A stretch of DNA of 64,000 nt from VAZQ01 sp963739385 (GCA_963739385.1 CAVUAI010000064.1:62001-126000), one strand, 5' to 3'. Positions 44,603 to 54,188 are shown, counted from the first letter of the stretch. The notes: generated from the sequence alone by a model not told the origin. Numbers and translations: made by a program.

Positions 44603-46772
44603 ATGACGCGACGTTACCAGTCAGCACTCATTGCCGCGCTCGCATGTGTGAGCATGCTCGCCGTAAGCCTGGCGACCGAGGCGAACGGCGCGCAGCGGAG
44701 CCAGAAGCTCGTCTGCCGCGACCGCCAAAGCCGCGGGCAAGGCCGCAAAGCACTCCGCAAGGAAGGTGGCAACGGGCAAGTCCAAGGACAGCAAATCGCG
44801 CGAAAGCGCGGTGCCGCAGATACCGCTGGCACAGGGGTCGTCGCCCGAGACGCCCGAGTCCGAAATCGCGCTGGTGCGGAACACCCTCGACACGCTGCGC
44901 AAGGGCGGTGCCAGCAAAGCGACGGAGGTCGCAACCGCCATCACGGACCCGGCGGCGCGCAAGCTGGCCGAATGGCTTATCCTGCGCAGCGACCACAACG
45001 GCGCCAACAGCAAGCGCTTCCTCGCCTTCATCGCCGCCAATCCGAACTGGCCGAGCCTCGGGATGTTCCGCCGGCGCGCCGAGGCGATGCTCTGGGTCGA
45101 GAATATCAAGCCGGAGCAGGCTCTGAGCTTCTTCAAGGACTCGCCGCCGCAGTCGGGTATGGGCCGCCTGGTGCTGGCGCGCGCACTGCTGGCGCAGGGC
45201 GACAGCGAAGGCGCCGGCGCGCTGGTGCGCGAGGCGTGGCGCAATCATACTTTGTCCACCGATGCCGAGAAGCAGGTGCTCGAGCGCTATTCCGAGTTCC
45301 TGAGCCGCGCCGACCACAAGGCGCGCGTAGAGAAGCGACTGTTCGCCGGCGACAAGGAGGCGGCGATCAGGGCCGCGCGCCGGCTGGGCGCCGCCGACGT
45401 CGCGATCGCGCAGGCGCGCATCGCGCTCATGGGCAAGGGCGGCAATGGCAAGAAGCTGCTCGAGGCCGTGCCGGCGGACGCACGCAACGAGCCCGGCTAT
45501 ATCTTCGCGCGCGTGCACCTTCTGCGCCACGACGACAAGATCGCCGAAGCCGCGCAGACGTTGCTGGCCGCACCGCGCGACCTCGCGCAGGTCCACGACG
45601 GGGAGGAATGGTGGGTCGAGAGCCGGATCATGGCGCGCAAGCTGCTTGATCTCGGCGATGCCCGTTCCGCCTATCGGGCGGTGGCGGAGGCGGCCGAGCC
45701 GACCAAGGAAAATTCCCGGGTTGAGCGTCACTTCATGTCGGGCTGGATCGCCCTGCGCTATCTCGATGACCCTGAGACGGCGGCGACGCACTTCGCCCGC
45801 ATCCAGGAGGTGAGCAGGCATCCGACCTCGCTGGCGCGATCGCATTACTGGCTCGGGCGCGTGGCGGAAGCTTTGCAGCAGCCGGATCAGGCGCGCGCCG
45901 CGTACCAGGCGGCGGCCGGTGCTTCGGCCTCCTATTACGGGCAGCTCGCCCGCGCCAAGCTCGGGCTCGCAGCGCTGGCACTTGCGCCGCCGCCGCCGAA
46001 GCCCGACAAGCAGGCCGAGCGCGATCGGCTGGAGCTCGTGCACGCGGCCGAGATCCTCTACGCGCTCAACGAACGTCCTCTGGTCATCGCGCTGATGGCC
46101 GGCATCGGCGAGTCGATCGACGATCTCGGTACGCTCTCCGCGCTCGGCGAGCTGGCGGAGCAGCGCGAGGATGCGCGCGGCATGCTGAATCTCGGCAAGG
46201 CCGCGCTGGCGCGCGGCTTGCCGCTCGACTACTACGCGTTTCCGACCGTCGGCGTGCCGCGCTATTCGCCGATCGGCCCCGGCATCGACAGCGCCATGCT
46301 GTTCGCCATCATTCGCCAGGAGAGCGCGTTCAATCCGGCCGACTGGTCGCACGCCCAGGCGATGGGCCTGATGCAGGTGACGCCGGAAGCCGGACGGGAT
46401 ACCTGCAAGCGCTTCAGCTGCAGCTACGACGTCAAGCGCCTCAAGAACGATACGCCCTATAACCTGCAGGTCGGCGCGGCCGAGCTCGGCGGGGTGATGC
46501 AGGAGTATCGCGGCAACTACATGATGGCGTTCGCCGCCTACAATGCCGGGCGCGGGCGCGTGCAGGAATGGATCGCGCGCTTCGGCGATCCGCGCAATCC
46601 GAAGGTCGACCCGGTCGACTGGGTCGAACGCATCCCGTTCATGGAAACCCGCAACTACGTGCAGCGCGTGATGGAGAACATGCAGGTCTATCGCACGCGC
46701 TTCGGCGATAACGCGCCGCTCACCATCGAAACCGACCTGCGGCGCGGCGCGGTCGAGGCGACGGCGAGATAG
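44603..46772 (+). CDS. slt: soluble lytic murein transglycosylase (Slt70-like), frameshift near N-terminus
   Basis: A signal peptide (SALIAALACVSMLAVSLATE) starts at ATG 44603 with GGGGGA upstream. It is in a different frame from the main body, which runs from about 44,710 to 46,772. One extra base at about 44,703-44,712 explains the shift. The body has a long helical superhelix domain and the C-terminal lysozyme-like domain: catalytic Glu in IIRQESAFNP, then GLMQVTPEAG and AYNAGRGRVQEW. It cleaves peptidoglycan glycan strands in the periplasm to anhydro-muropeptides. Confidence 0.88.
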
Positions 46773-46811
46773 CGCCGCGCCATTCGGGTTCGATTCGCGC
46801 AGCTCGGATAC

Positions 46812-46848
46812 CGGCCGCCTGCTTCTCCGTTGGGGAGACAGGCGGCCG
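46812..46848 (+). terminator. hairpin after transglycosylase gene
   Basis: CGGCCGCCTG and CAGGCGGCCG pair, with an inner TCTCC/GGAGA stem continuing it. It lies 40 bases after the stop codon. Confidence 0.6.
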
Positions 46849-46945
46849 CGTCCGATTCTGGAGCGACATGGCCTCAGGCTGAGATTTCGCTACACAGCAA
46901 TTGTGGAAATCCTTGAGCACCTGACCGCCCACGTCGACGAGCCCG

Positions 46946-47272
46946 TTAAGGGCTGTTGGTGCCGGAGGTTCCCACGTCGCTCGCACGGCCCGCACCTTGG
47001 CTGCCACGCTGCGCACCCGTGATGGCCATCAACAGTTCGCGTGCCACCTCCGTCAATGCCCCCGAAGAAACTGCTTCTGTAGATCGCTCGGTTCTGGCGA
47101 CCTGCCACCCGTAATCAGATTTGAGTTCTGACGCCTTCTCCTCTGTGGAGGCGTTAGCCAACTTGGCCCGGAGCTTGAGTCCTCCGTGGACCTGCTCCTT
47201 ATGCATCTCCGAAAAAGCCTTCGTCTGCGTTCCCCATCGCCATCCCCGCGCAAAATGCGTGCGGTCTTTCAA
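46946..47272 (-). CDS. weak small hypothetical ORF
   Basis: This is an unrecognised polar frame of up to 108 residues, ending in a Gly/Ser/Thr-rich tail. No clear ribosome site is seen and ATG 47206 is an alternative start. Its composition is less Arg-biased than shadow frames, the only support. It could equally be non-coding. Confidence 0.25.
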   Translation of the reverse strand: MKDRTHFARGWRWGTQTKAFSEMHKEQVHGGLKLRAKLANASTEEKASELKSDYGWQVARTERSTEAVSSGALTEVARELLMAITGAQRGSQGAGRASDVGTSGTNSP

Positions 47273-47438
47273 GTCGATCTATGTCACATGGGATCACCTG
47301 TAGCCATGTGCGCCATTTCTTCACCGCTGGCGCCGTCGGGTTTTTGTGATGGCCGTCACAAGATGTGCGTTTACGCCGATTTGACCGATGTGCTGCTGAA
47401 CTCGACGGACCGTTTGCCTGACTGACAGTCATGGCCCT

Positions 47439-47478
47439 GCGTCTCAACCTCGGCGCTGAGCCCAACTCCGGCCCCGCC
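47439..47478 (+). repeat. left copy of direct repeat flanking an orphan gene
   Basis: The segment from GCGTCTCAACCTCGGCGCTG onward matches 48,363-48,400 at about 30 of 38 positions, including the shared GCGCTGAGC-CAACT core. The pair brackets the orphan gene at 47,670-48,350. Confidence 0.45.
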
Positions 47479-47498
47479 CCCATCCAGGCGGGGCTTTT
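47471..47498 (+). terminator. orphan Rho-independent terminator
   Basis: GCCCCGCC and GGCGGGGC pair around CCCATCCA, followed directly by TTTT. No convincing plus-strand gene ends just upstream, so it may end a small RNA or an unrecognised short gene. Confidence 0.6.
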
Positions 47499-47669
47499 CC
47501 CTCTCTGCCCCTGCCCCAATCCTCCTCGGCCTCACGCTCTTCACCGCTGGCCCTCTGCGAACATCCGGGCGCATGTGAGCGTCCGCAAAGGGGCCATTAG
47601 GTCCATGAACCTGTCTAGCCCCGGGCGCGACACATCGTTGGAGGGGCCGATCACGGAACGGACGCTCCT

Positions 47670-48350
47670 ATGGTTGACTACGGCACCGGCACTTTCATCC
47701 TCGCCAATGTCGCGAATCCCGCAACAATCGACGCGAACCCCGTCTTTAACTCGACTGGCGGAGGCGGCCGTTCGACAGTGCTGCTACCATACATAGAGCA
47801 GCATGGAGGAGAGGCCGACGACGGCGGCTTCGTCGTCAACTGGACCAGCGGAGACGGCTCGAAGGGATGGGATTCGGTCGGCGTAATAGCAATCATCACC
47901 CCCGCGGAACACGAGGGCCGCAGCGTGCTCGAGTTCAGCGTCGAAAACTTTCCAAACAACTCCCCCAGCCCCACACCAGTCGCGGGCTTCGGTATCGACC
48001 ACGGACATATGGGGCGCAGCTTCGATCTAGTATTTCCAACACAGACCGCATTCCCGGAAGTCTCAGGTTTGAAAATTGAACAGGATGTCATCGAATTCTC
48101 ACCGGACCAGGCCGTGAGCGTAATAGCAATCATCGCCCCCGCGGAGCTCAACGAAGTCGAGGTTGGGCACGCTGACTTGCTGTTTTCTGAGAGCGCTCCG
48201 GGCGGCGCTGGCTGCAGCGTCTACATCTGCGGCGAAAACTCCCCGCAAGCCAGCCCCCAACCAGTCACCTATACCGGGTGGGGCCACTTCGAGTTAGTAT
48301 TAGACGGTCACGGTGCATCGCATCACTCTCTCTACGACCCACTCGTGTGA
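47670..48350 (+). CDS. orphan protein with in-frame internal duplication
   Basis: This is an unrecognised 226-residue acidic protein rich in Gly, Ser, Pro and beta-type residues. Two related units follow each other, beginning with VGVIAIITPAE and VSVIAIIAPAE. At DNA level 47,881-47,908 and 48,118-48,145 match in 27 of 28 bases, exactly 79 codons apart. Each unit continues with a Pro/Ser-rich stretch and an FDLVF or FELVL end. No signal peptide or ribosome site is clear. The direct repeats on both sides and its lower GC suggest recent acquisition. Confidence 0.6.
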   Translation: MVDYGTGTFILANVANPATIDANPVFNSTGGGGRSTVLLPYIEQHGGEADDGGFVVNWTSGDGSKGWDSVGVIAIITPAEHEGRSVLEFSVENFPNNSPSPTPVAGFGIDHGHMGRSFDLVFPTQTAFPEVSGLKIEQDVIEFSPDQAVSVIAIIAPAELNEVEVGHADLLFSESAPGGAGCSVYICGENSPQASPQPVTYTGWGHFELVLDGHGASHHSLYDPLV

Positions 48351-48362
48351 TCTCTCGGCCTA

Positions 48363-48400
48363 GCGTCTGACCTCTGCGCTGAGCGCAACTGCGCCCCGAT
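48363..48400 (+). repeat. right copy of direct repeat flanking an orphan gene
   Basis: It matches 47,439-47,478 imperfectly (GCGTCTGACCTCTGCGCTGA at the left edge). It starts 13 bases after the orphan gene's stop codon. Confidence 0.45.
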
Positions 48401-48587
48401 CTTGCCTGTACGTCACCAAGGTAGTGAGAGCGGTTGCGGAGGATGGCGACGCGCCAGGACCGCAGCTTGGCAGCGGAACGCGTGGTGGTGCAGGAGCGGG
48501 GTTTGTCGATGTCTCACCCCTGTACCTGGAACGAATCGTTTCGATGGGGCGTTCTCATTCCGCAGGGGAGTGAGAGTGAGAACCCCC

Positions 48588-48878
48588 ATGCCGCGCGCCA
48601 CACTGAAAATCGGGCCCGACAGCCCCTATGTTCGTCGGCCGAACGACCGGCGCCAACTTGCTATTCGCCGGCTCTACCGGCTCAATCGAGAGTTCGCGAC
48701 CGATGTTGCGGAGTTAAACGGAAAGCGTCGCTTTCTCGAAAACGGTCTGATAGCCGTTGCCGCTCTGGGCCTTGTCGTGATGGGTGGATTGGTGCAGATG
48801 GCTCCTAGCTGCACTGATGCGACCTCTACCCATCCTACCATCTTGATCGGTGGGGCGATCAAGGTGGCCGGATGCTAA
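48588..48878 (+). CDS. small single-pass membrane protein, hypothetical
   Basis: This is an unrecognised protein of about 96 residues: a basic N-terminal region (RRQLAIRRLYRLNREFATDV), then one hydrophobic helix (GLIAVAALGLVVMGGLVQMA) and a short tail. GGGGAGTGAGAGTGAG lies upstream of the ATG. Topology predicts a cytoplasmic basic domain. Confidence 0.5.
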   Translation: MPRATLKIGPDSPYVRRPNDRRQLAIRRLYRLNREFATDVAELNGKRRFLENGLIAVAALGLVVMGGLVQMAPSCTDATSTHPTILIGGAIKVAGC

Positions 48879-49188
48879 GACTAGGCTGGAGGTATGAGGC
48901 GCGCTTAGAACGTGGCGTGCGGATGCACCGTGACTCCCACATTGTTCGCCCGTGCCCACGAGTGTGATGGGATAATTGCTGCGCTGCATGAGTTCCGCTC
49001 TTTTTGGCACAACGCCACCCACCGGCACTCATTGCCCCTTTTTTAGGAAGGGTGATACAAATGTGCTTGCGGATAGGGCGTTTGGTCGACCGCGCCGAAC
49101 GGAGGGCGTTTAGGCCGAAGTTTTTCTGGTGCTGGCTGGCGCGGAGATACGACCGGAAATATGCCTCAGCCCTCGCGGCGACGAGTGC

Positions 49189-49470
49189 ATGCAGATGAGA
49201 GCTCTGCTGCGATCGCGCATGCTAACCTTGCAGCGACTTCACGCCGATGTCGTGAGGCTGCGGAAACATTTCGACGACGCGTGCGCCGACCTCAATGCTG
49301 TAGGCGCCGCATGCGACGATCTGCGGATTGAGCTTGAGCGGTTGCGGTTGCCGCGCTTCACCGTGGTGCAAATGCGTCCCGACAAGGACGGTCTCTGGAT
49401 CCGCTTCAAGAGTGCGGAGGAGCGCGCCGCGGCGATGCGACTGTTTCAAATAGACCGGTCAGCGGAGTAG
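49189..49470 (+). CDS. small coiled-coil hypothetical protein
   Basis: This is an unrecognised protein of about 93 residues. The first half is a predicted coiled coil (TLQRLHADVVRLRKHFDDAC), followed by a short beta-like domain (VQMRPDKDGLWIRFKSAEER). The start is uncertain between ATG at 49189 and 49195. No membrane segment is present. Confidence 0.5.
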   Translation: MQMRALLRSRMLTLQRLHADVVRLRKHFDDACADLNAVGAACDDLRIELERLRLPRFTVVQMRPDKDGLWIRFKSAEERAAAMRLFQIDRSAE

Positions 49471-49659
49471 TGGGAGGGAAACCACAAGTGTCGGAACCGG
49501 ATCCGCAGCCATTCAATTTCGGCAAGCTATCAATCATGGTTTTGTCGGGATAGCGCTGGGCTCAATCGCTCGCGTCTTTGCTGTGTTCCTTCCAGTCCGG
49601 CTCGAGATTCTGTCCCAGCGTATCCGCAGGCAATTGGGATTCAAGGAGGAAGGTGCGTG

Positions 49660-50073
49660 ATGCGAGTCAAAGGTATTGCCACTGCGGTCGCTGTTTGCAT
49701 TTGGGTAGCAGGTTGTGGCGAGGGCCCGAGCGGCCCTAAGGGAGATCCTGGCCCGGTCGGGCCAGCAGGCCAACCGGGTGATCCCGGTCCTGCCGGCCCC
49801 GCAGGACCGCCCGGACCTCAGGGAGCCGAAGGTCCTCCTGGGCCGCCTGGCATTGCGGCGTCCCCAGCCCCCGACAGCGCTATCCGCGTTACGCGTTCCA
49901 ACTGCGAGGCGGCCGCCTGCAGAGCGGAGTGCAACCAAAATGAGGTGCTTGTTATCGCATACTGCGGCCCGCGCAGAAGTCCCGTGACCCTGATTAACGA
50001 GCGAACCGTCACCTGCGCGAGGGGTGCGCCGAATAGTCCGCTCGTGATGGTTTGCGCGAAGGTGTCACCGTAG
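49660..50073 (+). CDS. collagen-like lipoprotein
   Basis: This protein of about 137 residues has a lipoprotein signal (AVAVCIWVAGC; lipobox Cys about residue 19), so it is lipid-anchored. About 15 consecutive Gly-x-y triplets follow (GPSGPKGDPGPVGPAGQPGD onward), mostly with Pro or Ala at x and y, enough for a short triple helix. The C-terminal domain of about 65 residues has six Cys residues that could form three disulfides. GAAGGTGCG precedes the start. Bacterial collagen-like proteins form trimeric surface or spore structures; the role here is unknown. Confidence 0.8.
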   Translation: MRVKGIATAVAVCIWVAGCGEGPSGPKGDPGPVGPAGQPGDPGPAGPAGPPGPQGAEGPPGPPGIAASPAPDSAIRVTRSNCEAAACRAECNQNEVLVIAYCGPRRSPVTLINERTVTCARGAPNSPLVMVCAKVSP

Positions 50074-50358
50074 GCGCGCTGGCGCCGCCGGAGGGCGGGT
50101 TTGCCTGACTTCACCGCACCGCTGGCCCTGTGGGGCTCAACCAGCAGCGTCCTCACTTATCTTCATCTCTCGCGCTCAGCGGATACGTTAACAAGCTCCT
50201 CCCGATCCGCCTTGTGGCGGCTGCGCAACAGCGATCCCGAAGACGGCTAACGCGACTCAGAAAGCATTTGTGTAAACAACCAAACGGAGCACAGGCATTT
50301 CCAACGCCTCCCACGAAGCGATCGCCCCTGCACCCTGCCACACCGTGGCAACGAGCAG

Positions 50359-50700
50359 CTAGTTCGTCTTGCCTTTCGGCACTCGCCCTCGAACGGCCAA
50401 CGACAGGGCATTGTCAAGCGCCCTGCGAAGATTGAGAGCAGCCTGGACGCTGCATCTCAGATGCGCGACAACAAGCATTTCGCTCATCACTTCACCATTC
50501 GGCCGAACCTGAGTGTTGCAATTTGCACCGAGTGTTACACTGACGATGCCATTTGCGCATCCAGACGCAGGAGCCCATTCGAAAAAGACAATCGGAGCAT
50601 GTGGAGTGTCGCGAACCGAAACCACTGAGCGGTTTGTTGCGCGAGTGTCGGGTTCAGCCTTGAGGAGCCTATCCCTCCGGTGGGCAAGGTCGTCAGACAT
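50359..50700 (-). CDS. small hypothetical protein
   Basis: This is an unrecognised protein of about 113 residues with a compact alpha/beta-like core (APIVFFEWAPASGCANGIVS) followed by a helix (CSVQAALNLRRALDNAL). AAGGGTGG lies upstream of ATG 50700. The regular hydrophobic pattern favours a real cytoplasmic protein. Confidence 0.58.
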   Translation of the reverse strand: MSDDLAHRRDRLLKAEPDTRATNRSVVSVRDTPHAPIVFFEWAPASGCANGIVSVTLGANCNTQVRPNGEVMSEMLVVAHLRCSVQAALNLRRALDNALSLAVRGRVPKGKTN

Positions 50701-51206
50701 GGGTGCCACCCTTCTCTATCCACCACCCGGCAATCTCTAAATTCGGTGCAACGCTACCCGTTCCCACGCGACCTTCGAGAACACCATGGCACCATCAAGG
50801 AATAATCGCAGCTTCGCCCGGTGGCCGAATGCAGCAATTACGCTGCGGCAGGGCAGCAGGATCGTTCACGACAGCCGCCGGCCGCGACTGGCGAAACAGG
50901 GTCGGCCCGATTGAAGGAGCGCGCAAATGCAGACGTGGTGGGGCCAGACCTGCTTGCGGTCTATTTCTGGGATACGGGTATTATTTCGTAGCCTCTATGA
51001 TTTCGGCGTGACCCAGTCTCAGGTGGATTGACATCCCCGTCTTCGGCTTCATTCAGGTGTGGTGGTCGGTCGTATGGCCCATTCGGTTTGCCAGCCGCCA
51101 CTGAGAAGAATTCAGAACAACTATGATAGTGATCAGAAGTGTCGTGGTGTGCATGCTGCCTCCTGACGAGGCCGCCAACTAAGGCGGTTTTCAGGAAAGG
51201 ACGCCG
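50701..51206. other. intergenic region, no convincing gene
   Basis: About 500 bases with only short Arg/Ser-rich frames lacking ribosome sites. No repeat, RNA gene or strong hairpin was recognised. Confidence 0.4.
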
Positions 51207-51386
51207 TTATCGTGACAACAGTGCCCACAACCATGGCTCCTTGGCGCTGACGCCAACGAGAGCGACCATAATAATTGCGGTGCTAGCGGCAACCAAAAAA
51301 GCCCGCCGCGCCCACAGTTGCCGTTGCTCGCGAGGAATCCCGAAGGGTCCGCGATCGCGGTCGGGGTATAGGGGGCCAAGTTGCAT
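51207..51386 (-). CDS. 59-residue single-pass membrane protein
   Basis: This small frame begins MQLGPLYPDRDRGPFGIPRE and has one hydrophobic helix (AFLVAASTAIIMVALVGVSA) after a basic patch, then KEPWLWALLSR and TAA. The positive-inside pattern and helix are convincing, but no strong ribosome site is present. No function is known. Confidence 0.5.
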   Translation of the reverse strand: MQLGPLYPDRDRGPFGIPREQRQLWARRAFLVAASTAIIMVALVGVSAKEPWLWALLSR

Positions 51387-51536
51387 GTCGTTGACGGTAG
51401 CACAGTAGGCAACTCATGTCGCCCGCGTAGTCAGGATGCGGCGGTCGAATACTGAGCAGATGTGGCTTTTGCGTCACCACTACGGTGCAACAACAGAGTA
51501 ATAATTATCGTCTCCCTTCAGAGAGGAGATCCTGCG

Positions 51537-52406
51537 ATGCAACAGCCAAAGCTCAGCACGGTCGCCCTTTTTGCATTTGCTTTTGCTGGAACGGCGAGCG
51601 CTGCCGATCTGCGCAGGCCGGTGATGCCCCCGGCTCCCGCCGTCTTCAATTGGACGGGCTGCTATATCGGCGGTTACGTCGGCGGTGCGTGGAATGAACG
51701 GGACGCCATCTTCACGGATCTGGGCAACTCCACTTTCCGCTCCTATTCCGGCGGCATCGTCGGAGGGAGGGTCGAAAATAGTCACGCCTGGAATATCGGC
51801 CTAGACAACAGCTTCATCGGCGGCGGCACCCTGGGCTGCAACTGGCAGCCGGTCGGCTCGGCCTTCGTGCTCGGGATCGAAGGCGAAGCTGGATACATGA
51901 AGCTCGAAGGCTCGGCTTTCGATCCCCTTCGCAGTCCAACGCTGCCAGCAATCACGCCGGATGCATTGGGCAGCGCCAAGGTCGGCGACTGGTATGGTAT
52001 GATCACGGGCCGTCTGGGCTACGCCTGGGGTCGCACCTTGATCTATGTCAAGGGTGGCGCCGCCTTTGTTCCAGTCCGGGCTTCGGTGTTCGATCAATGC
52101 AATACGCCTGCGACCGGGTGCGGCAACTGGCTTATTTCGACCTCCGCAGGCACGGATACCGTCACCACAGCCACACTTGGCGGGGGTGTGGAATGGGCAT
52201 TTGCCGACAACTGGAGCATCAAGGGCGAATACATGTTTATAGGAATCGGCGACAATCACTCGCTCTCGTCGTGCGGTTCTGCGATAGCTCCAGCCGGGAA
52301 TATCGTAGGTGGCGGGCCATTTTGCTTTAACCACGAGTTCAGCGGTATTCACACCGCCAAGATCGGCTTGAATTACCGCTTCGGCAGTCGAGGCGCTCCG
52401 TACTGA
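51537..52406 (+). CDS. outer-membrane beta-barrel protein (Omp25/OmpA-barrel type)
   Basis: This 289-residue protein has a cleavable signal (STVALFAFAFAGTASAADL) and then PAPAVFNWTGCYIGGYVGGA, the characteristic start of rhizobial eight-stranded outer-membrane proteins. Alternating beta strands follow (GRLGYAWGRTLIYVKGGAA; GVEWAFADNWSIKGEYMFIG), ending in KIGLNYRF. GAGAGGAG supports ATG 51537. It is surface-exposed and of unknown specific role. Confidence 0.88.
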   Translation: MQQPKLSTVALFAFAFAGTASAADLRRPVMPPAPAVFNWTGCYIGGYVGGAWNERDAIFTDLGNSTFRSYSGGIVGGRVENSHAWNIGLDNSFIGGGTLGCNWQPVGSAFVLGIEGEAGYMKLEGSAFDPLRSPTLPAITPDALGSAKVGDWYGMITGRLGYAWGRTLIYVKGGAAFVPVRASVFDQCNTPATGCGNWLISTSAGTDTVTTATLGGGVEWAFADNWSIKGEYMFIGIGDNHSLSSCGSAIAPAGNIVGGGPFCFNHEFSGIHTAKIGLNYRFGSRGAPY

Positions 52407-52513
52407 TACCGGCCGCTCTGTCCTCGCTGCACACCCGCTCCGCGAGGAGAAGGCGGACGGGAGCGTGTCGTCCCATGCGGAAAACGTTATGCCAGCTCGC
52501 TTCTTGATGCGGG

Positions 52514-52726
52514 CTAACCGCAGGTCGAACACTTGAACGCCGGCACCGCCTCACCTGCTTCTACCAGCACCGAGTTGAAGCGACCGCAGTCCTTGCACTG
52601 CCTACTGATTTTCATCGGCAACTTCGTGATCGGAGTAGTCATCTGCGCCAGTGCCTGAACACCTTGCGCCCTGAGCTCTGCTTTACTCATGGCGGGTTGC
52701 GGCGACTTCCGTTTGAAGGGTGCCAT
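52514..52726 (-). CDS. small zinc-ribbon protein
   Basis: This 70-residue protein has a basic N-terminus and four Cys arranged as CKDCG and CSTCG, spaced by about 20 residues, typical of a zinc ribbon. The start at 52726 is chosen by composition. It may bind DNA, RNA or protein; no function is assigned. Confidence 0.55.
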   Translation of the reverse strand: MAPFKRKSPQPAMSKAELRAQGVQALAQMTTPITKLPMKISRQCKDCGRFNSVLVEAGEAVPAFKCSTCG

Positions 52727-52786
52727 ACGTTCCTCTGCCTGACAGTCAGTTCGGCGCTCGCCGGCCCCGGCCACCGGGTCTCCAAA

Positions 52787-52906
52787 TCACCGCCTACGCC
52801 GCTTGCGTATCTCTTCCAGCTCTACAGAGAGAATGCCAGCGCCAACTCCTAAGAGGAGGACGACGCCGAGTCCCACCAGGATGTCATTCCAATCAATGTC
52901 CGCCAT
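52787..52906 (-). CDS. 39-residue single-pass membrane protein
   Basis: This small frame begins MADIDWNDILVGLGVVLLLG, with a helix continuing to about residue 27, and ends with a charged tail (EEIRKRRRR). AAGGAT lies seven bases before the ATG. The N-out/C-in topology and charge pattern support a real miniprotein. Confidence 0.5.
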   Translation of the reverse strand: MADIDWNDILVGLGVVLLLGVGAGILSVELEEIRKRRRR

Positions 52907-52941
52907 CCGATCCTTCACCGCCACCGTGCGGAGCGCAGCAC

Positions 52942-53181
52942 TTATTTTTCCTTCTCAACCTTTTTAGGCTGGATTTGCTGTTGCTGCTGAGCCGGGGCCG
53001 ACCGGGCTGGGGGGCTACGGCGGTCGCGGTTCCCAAATGTGCCTCGCTCTTCCTCCTGCGCCAGGTGGTGCCAGAGTTGGGCCAGTTCAACCAAATTCGT
53101 CCGCCGCTCTCCGGCTGGAAGCTTGCGGGCTTCATCTAAGTATTTTCTGGCGCGCTGCCGGTACGCTCGCGTCTTCGTCAT
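52942..53181 (-). CDS. small helical hypothetical protein (rhizobial YRxRAxxxL type)
   Basis: This 79-residue protein begins TKTRAYRQRARKYLDEARKL and has a second helix (NLVELAQLWHHLAQEEE). It matches a pattern of many short soil-alphaproteobacterial proteins: repeated YR..A..YL..A and A..W..LA helices. The tail is Gln/Lys-rich. The function is unknown. Confidence 0.62.
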   Translation of the reverse strand: MTKTRAYRQRARKYLDEARKLPAGERRTNLVELAQLWHHLAQEEERGTFGNRDRRSPPARSAPAQQQQQIQPKKVEKEK

Positions 53182-53362
53182 GACCTAGGCCCTACTGGCA
53201 CTACTACTCAAATTAACCAACGATGTGACGGGTGAACTGTTCCGATCAGTGGGGGCTTCAGGCCCTAATCGATGAGGTGGTCTAAGCCCGACTGTGAGGA
53301 AGATCACACTTGGGCGCCTCGCCTGCCCCCATCATTACTCCCTCCAATGGCCTGGAGGCGAC

Positions 53363-53809
53363 ATGCAAGAGACCGGCGCGCGCACGATCTTGTCAGAGTT
53401 CTTGGCGGTAGCGATCTCTCTTGCGTTTTCGACGACAGGTTTCGGCCAAGCCAGTTTGGACAGTTGGCCGGACGATTCGTTTCTCGAAAACAGCACGAAG
53501 CGCGAGTGGCCGGACGGCCCAAACAAGGAATTTCTGAAAAACCTGATGCGGCCCGACAATCACAAGTTTCTTTACCGCGACAGACATTCGCTCTCTTGCT
53601 GCGACGCTGGCGACACGGTCAAAACCAAATTCAAAGTCGAAGGCGACGGAAAGCATCCAGAGGATCGCTGGTATGCTTGGCTTGACGATAATTGGGTGAT
53701 CGTGCCGCCGGACAAGATCGTTCCCGATTACGCTCCCGACGGACAAGCCTATCTTTTCATGCTCGCCGGCACGATTCAGTGCTTCATGCGCCCGAAGGGC
53801 GGGCTGTGA
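53363..53809 (+). CDS. secreted hypothetical protein
   Basis: This 148-residue protein has a signal peptide (ILSEFLAVAISLAFSTTGFG). The mature domain contains YRDRHSLSCCDAGDTVKTKF, a DGKHPEDRWYAWLDDNWVIV segment and a Cys near the end. The three Cys and compact pattern suggest a small periplasmic domain with a disulfide. GGAGGCGAC precedes ATG 53363. Confidence 0.75.
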   Translation: MQETGARTILSEFLAVAISLAFSTTGFGQASLDSWPDDSFLENSTKREWPDGPNKEFLKNLMRPDNHKFLYRDRHSLSCCDAGDTVKTKFKVEGDGKHPEDRWYAWLDDNWVIVPPDKIVPDYAPDGQAYLFMLAGTIQCFMRPKGGL

Positions 53810-54188
53810 GAGCCCTGCCCCCAGCCGAGGGAGGAACCGGCCAAGGGTTTAATCTGCATTCCTCACGCCGCGCCGTATGGGGGGAACACGATTGGCCCAC
53901 TACGCCGGTCCGGCCGATCATCGCCCTCAGACAGAGTGCAAGTCTTCTCACGGCCGTCCTCGAACCGAACCGTCAACTCGCGCCCGCATAGGCTCCACCA
54001 CCCCAACAACCAGTCCCGTGACTTGGATGGTCATCTTTTACCGGCTGCAGACGGAGGCACGAACGAAGCACTACTTCCCACAGCTACCGGCGGAGTCTCC
54101 GCAGAAACTGCCTCTTCTTCGATCGTCAAACGTGATGAAACGCCAATACTGCCGAATCTAACTCTCGATATACACGATGGCGCTCCGG
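53810..54188. other. intergenic region between convergent genes
   Basis: About 380 bases. Short open frames exist but none has a ribosome site or recognisable pattern. No hairpin terminator was recognised. Confidence 0.4.

Noticed and set aside
49720..49860. short tandem repeats resembling a CRISPR-like array
   Set aside because: The periodicity is three codons and encodes Gly-x-y triplets in a lipoprotein; there are no spacers.
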